Shown here: positions 7,007 through 11,555 of the stretch, piece after piece
Position numbering within the stretch: the first letter of the stretch is position 1
Layout of the letters: each line of letters starts with the position of its first letter
Notes under the pieces: generated by a model
Databases searched by the model: none
What the model saw: the letters and a program-made list of their open reading frames with translations, nothing else
What the model was told of the DNA's origin: nothing
NCBI RefSeq assembly: GCF_036788415.1
Contig: NZ_DAIQNN010000082.1
Location: 1 to 11,555, forward strand
Direction of reading: 5' to 3'
Length of the DNA: 11,555 nt
From: Rubrimonas sp036788415
Lineage (GTDB): Bacteria > Pseudomonadota > Alphaproteobacteria > Rhodobacterales > Rhodobacteraceae
Made by a program: the position numbers and the translations under genes

Positions 7007-7331
7007 CTCTGCCGACGCGGGCGGCTTCGACGCGAGCCAGTCGATCCGCACGGCGGCTGATCGAGCAACCTGCGAGCAGTCAAGCTCAGCCCTTGTAAGT
7101 ATATGATAAATTCGGCCTTGTTGTAGAACGCTGACCGGCCGGGGTTTGCAGGGCGAATCCGTGCGGTGAGGGGAGGCGCGTCTCAGGCGCGCGGTTTGCG
7201 ACACCCCCCGGAGAACGCGGACTTGGGCCTGGCGCCGCGAGGGGCGCTGACGCCCGCCTCGCTTAAGCCTAAGAAAAATTGGGAGAATTTCGCCCCCGCG
7301 CTGGCGCCGAGAGAGTGCGAGCGCGGGAGGT
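7007..7331. other. Non-coding stretch between GH2 gene and tRNA-Gln
   Basis: No credible gene is seen in these 325 bases. A 6-bp inverted repeat GGCTGA/TCAGCC (7055-7060, 7086-7091) is followed by AT-rich DNA and could help end the operon, but there is no T-run. The island 7093-7114 is the most AT-rich point of the region and contains TATGAT (plus strand, 7102-7107) and TATACT (minus strand), both -10-like but without a good -35 box. Beyond it lie GC-rich hairpins. The best is GCGAGG-GGCG-CTGA-CGCC-CG-CCTCGC (7237-7262), and a CCGGGG/CCCCGG pair encloses a smaller GCGCG/CGCGC stem. This could be a small RNA or simply structured spacer; sequence alone does not decide. Confidence 0.5.
7271..7327 (-). 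terminator. Possible terminator downstream of tRNA-Gln
   Basis: On the minus strand, just after the tRNA, CCCGCGCT and AGCGCGGG (7320-7327 and 7295-7302) form an 8-bp stem with a 17-nt loop. A second short GGG/CCC-bounded palindrome follows (7281-7295) and then AATTTTTCTT (7271-7280). The T-run directly follows only the weaker stem, so the structure is not canonical and the call is tentative. Confidence 0.4.
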
Positions 7332-7405
7332 TGGCTGGGGAACCTGGATTCGAACCAGGACCGACGGAGTCAGAGTCCGCTGTTCTACCGTTAAACTATT
7401 CCCCA
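7332..7405 (-). tRNA. tRNA-Gln (anticodon CTG)
   Basis: The minus strand folds into a complete 74-nt cloverleaf with an encoded CCA end. The acceptor stem is TGGGGAA/TTCCCCA with the U1-A72 pair and G73 discriminator typical of glutamine tRNAs. The D arm is GTTT/GAAC. The anticodon stem is GCGGA/TCCGT around the loop CTCTGAC, which places anticodon CTG at 7371-7373. The T arm is CCTGG-TTCGAAT-CCAGG. It reads CAG codons, common in this GC-rich DNA. The gene stands alone between the sugar operon and glmM, with its own probable promoter upstream. Confidence 0.97.
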
Positions 7406-7416
7406 AGCGCGGCGTC

Positions 7417-7445
7417 TGCCTATGCGCTGCCGTGACGGCGGTCAA
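7417..7445 (-). promoter_or_regulatory. Candidate promoter of tRNA-Gln
   Basis: On the minus strand TTGACC (7440-7445) is a near-consensus -35 box. It is followed after 17 bp by TAGGCA (7417-7422), or after 15 bp by CATAGG (7419-7424). Either would start transcription a few bases before the tRNA 5' end at 7405. The strong -35 box with a weak -10 box, and the position, support the call. Confidence 0.5.
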
Positions 7446-7554
7446 GGCGGGCGTTCGGGGGGCGGCGCGGTCAGGCTTCAAGGCGGGTCTGATCGCGACG
7501 CCGGAAGGCCTCGACGCCGTGGGCCACGCCCGGCCCGCCGGACTTCGCCGCAGA

Positions 7555-7611
7555 TGCGATCGGGCGGCGCCGAGCGCGTCTGCGGTGCGATCATGCGGCG
7601 CCGAGCGCGTC
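7555..7611. repeat. Imperfect tandem duplication of the glmM 3' end
   Basis: Two 26-bp copies, 7555-7580 and 7586-7611, match at 24 of 26 positions with a 31-bp period. Both begin TGCGATC and share GCGGCGCCGAGCGCGTC. The second copy contains the last codons and the TGA stop of glmM (minus strand). The first, lying just downstream of the gene, differs at the two positions that make the stop and so cannot terminate translation. It appears to be a local duplication of the gene end. Confidence 0.8.
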
Positions 7612-8931
7612 GGCGACTTCGGCGACGGCGGTCTCGACGAGCGCGGTGTCTTCGCCTTCGGCCATGACGCGGATCACGGGCTCGGTGCCGGAGGGTCGGA
7701 TCAGGAGCCTACCGCGCCCGTTCAGCCGCGCCTCGACCGCCGCGACCGCCGCGCGCACCGCCGGGTGCTCCAGCGCCGCGCGCTCGGCGCGCACGCTGAT
7801 GAGCTTCTGGGGCAGGGGCTCGAACAGGCGCAGCGTCTCCGAGGCCGGCCGGCCCGCCTCGGCCACCGCCGCCAGCGCCTGCAGCGCGGCGATGAGCCCG
7901 TCGCCGGTGGTGGCGAAGTCGGCGAGAATCACGTGGCCCGACTGTTCGCCGCCGAGGTTGCAGCCCTCGGCGCGCATGGTCTCCACGACGTAGCGGTCGC
8001 CGACGCGGGTGCGCAGGAGCCCGACGCCGCGGGCCGCCAGCCAGCGCTCGAGCCCGAGGTTCGACATCACGGTGGCCACCAGCGAGCCCCCGGTCAGCCG
8101 CCCCGCCGCCGCCCAGCGGCCCGCGATCAGCGCCATCAGCTGGTCGCCGTCGACGATGCGCCCCCGCTCGTCGATCAGGATCGCGCGGTCGGCGTCGCCG
8201 TCGAGCGCCACGCCCAGATGCGCGCCCCGCTCGAGCACCGCAGCCGCGCAGGCCTGGGGGTGAGTCGAGCCGCAGCCGTCGTTGATGTTGGTCCCGTTCG
8301 GCGAGACCCCGAGCGGGATCACCTCCGCCCCGAGCTCCCACAGCGCGGCCGGCGCGGCGCGGTAGGCGGCGCCGTGGGCGCAGTCCACCACCACCTTCAG
8401 CCCGTCGAGGCGCAGGCCGCGGGGGAAGCTCGCCTTGGCGACCTCGACGTAGCGCTCGACGCCGCCCTCGATGCGCCGGGCGCGGCCGATGCGTTCTGGG
8501 TCGGTCGGGGGCGGGGCCTCGACCAGGGCCTCGATCTCGGCCTCCTCGGCGTCGGACAGCTTGTAGCCGTCGGGGCCGAACAGCTTGATCCCGTTGTCAT
8601 GGAAGGGGTTGTGCGAGGCCGAGACCATCACGCCGACGTCGGCGCGCAAGCTGCGCGTCAGCATCCCCACCGCGGGCGTCGGCACGGGGCCGAGCAGCAG
8701 GACGTCCATGCCGCCGGAAGTGAAGCCCGCCTGCAGCGCGCTCTCGATCATGTAGCCCGAGAGCCGCGTGTCCTTGCCGATGACGACCCGCCCGGCATGG
8801 CCGCGTTCGGGGCCGTCGCGGCGGAAGCGCGCGGCGGCGGCGCGGCCGACGGCGAGCGCCGTCTCGGCGGTCATGGGGTGGCGGTTGGCCAGGCCCCGCA
8901 CCCCGTCCGTGCCGAAGAGCGAGCGTGTCAT
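7591..8931 (-). CDS. glmM: Phosphoglucosamine mutase
   Basis: A 446-residue cytoplasmic enzyme converting glucosamine-6-phosphate to glucosamine-1-phosphate, the step before GlmU on the way to UDP-GlcNAc. All family landmarks are present. These are the N-terminal LFGTDGVRG, the phosphoserine loop SASHNPFHDNG with catalytic S106, and the magnesium loop DGDADR (244-249). NINDGCGST (215-223) contributes to the sugar site, and RPSGTEP (412-418) is the phosphate-binding loop near the C-terminus. The length is that of typical GlmM (about 445-450), and MTRSLFGTDG marks the usual start at 8931. The frame stays open a little upstream, but only a TTG is available there. The start has just a weak AGG in front and overlaps the stop of a six-codon mini-ORF that has a stronger ribosome binding site. 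The gene is divergent from glmU. Confidence 0.97.
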   Translation of the reverse strand: MTRSLFGTDGVRGLANRHPMTAETALAVGRAAAARFRRDGPERGHAGRVVIGKDTRLSGYMIESALQAGFTSGGMDVLLLGPVPTPAVGMLTRSLRADVGVMVSASHNPFHDNGIKLFGPDGYKLSDAEEAEIEALVEAPPPTDPERIGRARRIEGGVERYVEVAKASFPRGLRLDGLKVVVDCAHGAAYRAAPAALWELGAEVIPLGVSPNGTNINDGCGSTHPQACAAAVLERGAHLGVALDGDADRAILIDERGRIVDGDQLMALIAGRWAAAGRLTGGSLVATVMSNLGLERWLAARGVGLLRTRVGDRYVVETMRAEGCNLGGEQSGHVILADFATTGDGLIAALQALAAVAEAGRPASETLRLFEPLPQKLISVRAERAALEHPAVRAAVAAVEARLNGRGRLLIRPSGTEPVIRVMAEGEDTALVETAVAEVADALGAA

Positions 8932-8948
8932 GCGAGCCTGCGGGCCAT
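8928..8948 (-). other. Six-codon leader ORF (MARRLA) overlapping the glmM start
   Basis: On the minus strand ATG GCC CGC AGG CTC GCA TGA begins at 8948, 6 nt after GGGAGGGA (8955-8962), the best ribosome binding site in the glmM leader. Its TGA overlaps the glmM ATG as ATGA. That geometry would deliver terminating ribosomes straight to glmM. Whether it is translated is unknown. The site is 23 nt from the glmM ATG, too far to serve glmM directly without looping. Confidence 0.4.
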
Positions 8949-8986
8949 GGCGGGTCCCTCCCAATCTGCGCGCCCCTGTCCGCGCC

Positions 8987-9015
8987 TATCGACCACGGCC
9001 TGACGGCGGCGCCAA
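8987..9015 (-). promoter_or_regulatory. Candidate glmM promoter
   Basis: On the minus strand TTGGCG (9010-9015) and TCGATA (8987-8992) are separated by 17 bp, placing the start point about 50 nt upstream of glmM. The -35 box is fair and the -10 box weak. The 134-bp glmM-glmU gap must hold promoters for both directions. For glmU I see only a CTAGAC-like -10 (9052-9057), with no convincing -35 box. Confidence 0.35.
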
Positions 9016-9065
9016 GACGCGGGGCGCCCTTCCGCCGCTCCGGCCGCTCGACTAGACAGGGCGGC

Positions 9066-10451
9066 ATGAGCCCGACAGCCGCCACGCCGCCCGCCGCCCC
9101 GATCGCTCTCGTGGTCCTCGCCGCGGGTCTGGGGACGCGGATGCGCTCGGACGTTCCCAAGCCGCTGCACCGCGTCGGCGGCCTGCCGCTGATCGGCTGG
9201 GCGCTGGCCGCCGCCCGGCCGCTGGCGCCCGCGCGCACCGTGGTCGTGGTCGGCCCCGGGGCGGCGGGCGATGCCGTCGGGGCCGCGGCGCGCGGCTTCG
9301 CGCCCGACGCCGCGATCGCCGTGCAGGCGGCGCAGCGCGGCACCGGCGACGCGGCGGCCGCGGCCCTGCCGGCGCTGGCAGGCTTCGCGGGGACCCTGCT
9401 CGTGATCTACGCCGACACGCCGCATCTGCGCGCCGACACGCTCGCCGCCATGGCCGCGGCGCGGGCGGAAGGCGCGGGCGTGGTCGCGCTCGGCTTCGAG
9501 CCGGCCGAACCCGGCGGCTACGGCCGGCTGATCGAGGGGCCCCCGATCAACGGACTGGCGGGCCTCGCGCGCATCGTCGAGGCGAGGGACGCGACCGCCG
9601 AGGAGCGCGCCGTGCGGCTGTGCAACGCCGGCGCCATGGCGCTCGACGCAGGCCGCGTGCCGGAGTGGCTCGCCCGGCTGGAGCCGCGAAACGCTCAGGG
9701 CGAGCTCTATCTGACCGACGTCGCGGCGCTCGCGCGCGGCGAGGGCCGCCGCTGCGCCGTGGTCCGCTGCGCGGCGGAGGAGGCGATGGGGGTCAACGGC
9801 CGCGCCGAACTCGCCGCCGCCGAGGCCGTCTTCCAGACCCGCGCCCGCGCCGCCGCCATGGAGGCCGGCGCGACGCTGGCGGCGCCGGAGACGGTGTTCC
9901 TGTCCCACGACACGCGGTTAGGCCGCGACGTGACGGTCGGGCCCGACGTGGTGTTCGGCCCGGGCGTGACGGTCGAGGACGGCGCGGAGATCCGCGCCTT
10001 CAGCCACCTGGAGGGCTGCGTCGTGCGCCGGGGCGCGCTCGTCGGCCCCTTCGCGCGGCTGCGGCCCGGCGCGGAGGTCGGCCCGGGCGCCCATGTCGGC
10101 AATTTCGTCGAGATCAAGAACGCCGTGCTGGGGGAGGGGGCCAAGGCCAACCACCTCGCCTATGTCGGCGACGCCACGGTGGGGGCGGGGGCCAACATCG
10201 GCGCGGGCGCCATCACGTGCAACTACGACGGCGTGAACAAGCACCGCACCGAGATCGGGGCGGGCGCCTTCATCGGCTCCAACGCCGCGCTGGTGGCGCC
10301 GGTGACGGTGGGGGCGGGGGCCTATGTCGCCTCCGGGTCGGTCATCACCCGCGACGTCGAACGGGACGCGCTGGCCATCGCACGCGCGCGGCAGGAGGAC
10401 AGGCCGGGGCTGGCCGCCCGGCTGCGCGCGCGGCTGCGGGGGGGGCGGTGA
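9066..10451 (+). CDS. glmU: Bifunctional UDP-GlcNAc pyrophosphorylase / GlcN-1-P acetyltransferase
   Basis: A 461-residue cytoplasmic enzyme that acetylates glucosamine-1-phosphate and then adds UMP from UTP to give UDP-GlcNAc. The N-terminal Rossmann-like domain has the nucleotide loop LAAGLGTRMRSDVPK (18-32), QRGTGDA (90-96), the magnesium aspartate D117 in YADTP, YGRLI (152-156) and the second magnesium ligand N244 in GVNGR. From about 275 a left-handed beta-helix of hexapeptide repeats carries the acetyltransferase site, with catalytic H363 in NHLAYVGD and AITCNYDG (382-389). YADTP has alanine where E. coli GlmU has glycine (YGD). The ATG at 9066 has AGGG at 9058-9061, only 4 nt away. Upstream in-frame sequence is not GlmU-like. 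A second cistron follows after 2 bp. Confidence 0.97.
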   Translation: MSPTAATPPAAPIALVVLAAGLGTRMRSDVPKPLHRVGGLPLIGWALAAARPLAPARTVVVVGPGAAGDAVGAAARGFAPDAAIAVQAAQRGTGDAAAAALPALAGFAGTLLVIYADTPHLRADTLAAMAAARAEGAGVVALGFEPAEPGGYGRLIEGPPINGLAGLARIVEARDATAEERAVRLCNAGAMALDAGRVPEWLARLEPRNAQGELYLTDVAALARGEGRRCAVVRCAAEEAMGVNGRAELAAAEAVFQTRARAAAMEAGATLAAPETVFLSHDTRLGRDVTVGPDVVFGPGVTVEDGAEIRAFSHLEGCVVRRGALVGPFARLRPGAEVGPGAHVGNFVEIKNAVLGEGAKANHLAYVGDATVGAGANIGAGAITCNYDGVNKHRTEIGAGAFIGSNAALVAPVTVGAGAYVASGSVITRDVERDALAIARARQEDRPGLAARLRARLRGGR

Positions 10452-10453
10452 CC

Positions 10454-11555
10454 ATGGACGCGACGGCGGCGCTCAAGGCCGAGATCGCCGAGACCTTCGG
10501 CACCCCGGCGCTGGTGGTGGACCTCGACGTGGTCGAGCGCAACGTCGCGCGCGTGCAGGCGCTCTGCGACGCAGCGGGGCTGGCCAACCGGCCTCACGTC
10601 AAGACGCACAAGTCCCCGCGGCTGGCGCGGCTGCAGCTCGCCGCCGGCGCGCGGGGGATCGCCGTGCAGAAGCTTGGCGAGGCGGAGGTCATGGCCGACG
10701 CCGTGGCCGAGGCCGGCGGCTCCGGCCCGGCGGACGCGCACGACATCCTGATCTGCTACAATCTGCTGGGCGGGCACAAGCTGCGCCGGCTGGCGGCGCT
10801 GATGCGCCGGACGCGCCTGACAGTCGCGGCCGACAACGCGCTCGCGGTGGACGGGCTGGCGCAGGCGGCGGCCGGGGCGGGCCTGCCGCTCGACGTCGCG
10901 GTGGAGTGCGACACCGGGCGCAGGCGGGCGGGCGTCGAGACGGCCGCCGAGGCGGTCGCGCTCGCCCGGCGCGTTGCGGCGAGCCCGCATCTGCGCTTTG
11001 CGGGGCTGCTGTTCTACCCCGTGGAGGGCGAGTGGGCGGCCGCGCGGGCCTTGCTCGCCGCCGCGCTGCCGGCGCTGCGCGCCGAGGGCCTGAGCCCGCG
11101 GATGATCTCCACCGGCGGCACGCCGAACCTCGCGCATCTGGGCGAGCTGCCCGGCGCCACCGAGCACCGCGCCGGCACCTCGATCTTCAACGACCGCGCC
11201 ACGGTCGCGAAGGGCGCCGCGCGGCCGCAGGACTGCGCGCTTACCGTCTACGCCACCGTGGTCAGCCGGGCGGGGCCGGGGCGGGGCGTCCTCGACGCGG
11301 GCTCCAAGACGCTGACGGCCGACACGGGCGGCGGGCTCGACGGCTTCGGCGCGATCCTGGAGCACCCCGGGGCGCGGATCGCGGGCTTCGCCGAGGAGCA
11401 CGGCTTTCTCGACCTGTCAGCCTGCAACGCGCCGCCCGCGGTCGGGGAGGTGGTGCGGGTCGTGCCGAACCATGTCTGCGTCACGGTGAATATGGTGGAT
11501 CGGCTGATCGGGGTTCGCGGGGGGCGGGTGGTTGAGGAGATCGCGGTCTCGGCCC
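10454..11555 (+). CDS. D-threonine aldolase / D-serine dehydratase-like PLP enzyme (cut by window edge)
   Basis: The frame runs 367 codons without a stop to the window edge and probably lacks only a short C-terminus. It belongs to the fold-type III PLP enzymes with an alanine-racemase-like N-terminal barrel. TPALVVDLDVVERN (17-30) and RPHVKTHK (46-53) are the family signature, and K50 should form the Schiff base with PLP. VECDTGRRRAGV (near 151-162) follows the barrel pattern, and STGGTPN leads into a phosphate-binding region. The C-terminal PNHVC (338-342) supplies the H340/C342 metal pair known from D-serine dehydratases; D-threonine aldolases have a related pair. It therefore cleaves or dehydrates a beta-hydroxy-D-amino acid, possibly D-threonine or D-serine. 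The ATG at 10454 is 2 bp after the glmU stop, behind a G-rich run; a GTG at 10448 is an alternative. Which activity it has cannot be decided from sequence. Confidence 0.88.
   Translation, partial: MDATAALKAEIAETFGTPALVVDLDVVERNVARVQALCDAAGLANRPHVKTHKSPRLARLQLAAGARGIAVQKLGEAEVMADAVAEAGGSGPADAHDILICYNLLGGHKLRRLAALMRRTRLTVAADNALAVDGLAQAAAGAGLPLDVAVECDTGRRRAGVETAAEAVALARRVAASPHLRFAGLLFYPVEGEWAAARALLAAALPALRAEGLSPRMISTGGTPNLAHLGELPGATEHRAGTSIFNDRATVAKGAARPQDCALTVYATVVSRAGPGRGVLDAGSKTLTADTGGGLDGFGAILEHPGARIAGFAEEHGFLDLSACNAPPAVGEVVRVVPNHVCVTVNMVDRLIGVRGGRVVEEIAVSA

Noticed and set aside
5909..7204. 431-codon minus-strand frame opposite the GH2 gene
   Set aside because: It is antisense to a well-supported GH2 barrel with intact catalytic motifs, and has no recognisable domain or ribosome binding site.
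7007..7405. Genomic-island boundary at tRNA-Gln
   Set aside because: The sugar operon abuts a tRNA gene, a common integration site. However, no integrase, no repeated tRNA 3' end and no sharp change in composition is visible.
7269..7481. 70-codon minus-strand frame over the tRNA (LTVEQRTLTPSVLVRIQVPQ)
   Set aside because: This is the familiar false peptide obtained by translating a tRNA gene; the cloverleaf explains the sequence.
7521..7540. GGGCC/GGCCC stem as the glmM terminator
   Set aside because: It is a short stem with no T-run on the minus strand; such pairs arise easily in this GC-rich DNA.
7279..9003. 574-codon plus-strand open frame opposite glmM
   Set aside because: It overlaps tRNA-Gln and lies wholly antisense to a textbook GlmM. 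Its composition is low-complexity and matches no family.
10324..11535. 403-codon plus-strand frame overlapping the end of glmU and the PLP enzyme
   Set aside because: It is out of frame with the clearly conserved D-threonine aldolase-like protein and reads as Arg/Gly/Ala-rich noise.
1..11555. CRISPR array, toxin-antitoxin pair, insertion sequence or phage defence system
   Set aside because: No regularly spaced repeats, transposase, inverted terminal repeats or defence-type genes were found on either strand.

Overview
The window is very GC-rich DNA with strong GC bias at third codon positions, which throws long spurious reading frames on the opposite strand. The gene content (CUT1 sugar importer under a LacI regulator, GlmM and GlmU of alphaproteobacterial type, a CCA-encoding tRNA-Gln) suggests a GC-rich alphaproteobacterium, perhaps of the Rhodobacterales. 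That placement is inference from composition and protein style, not from a marker gene. Both ends of the window cut through genes.

Left part (1-7006): a catabolic locus for an unidentified glycoside. A LacI-family repressor (minus strand, cut at the left edge) is divergent from a five-gene plus-strand operon. The operon encodes a secreted CUT1-type solute-binding protein, two MalF/MalG-type permeases, an uncharacterised 371-residue protein that looks like an alpha/alpha-toroid enzyme, and a cytoplasmic GH2 glycosidase resembling beta-glucuronidase. The divergent region carries a near-perfect 16-bp LacI-type palindrome. A strong GC hairpin lies between the binding-protein gene and the first permease. 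The last three gene junctions are all 4-bp ATGA overlaps, so the permeases and the two enzymes are probably translationally coupled. No transporter ATPase is encoded in the visible part. The simplest reading is that a small glycoside is imported, then cut in the cytoplasm by the GH2 enzyme and processed by the uncharacterised protein, with the LacI protein sensing substrate or product.

Middle (7007-7590): a non-coding stretch with GC-rich hairpins and a short AT-rich island, then tRNA-Gln(CTG) on the minus strand with its own promoter. Next comes a 26-bp imperfect tandem duplication of the 3' end of glmM.

Right part (7591-11555): housekeeping amino-sugar genes. glmM (phosphoglucosamine mutase, minus) and glmU (bifunctional uridyltransferase/acetyltransferase, plus) are divergent across 134 bp. 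Together they supply UDP-GlcNAc for peptidoglycan and lipopolysaccharide. glmU is followed after 2 bp by a PLP-dependent D-threonine aldolase/D-serine dehydratase-like gene that runs off the right edge.
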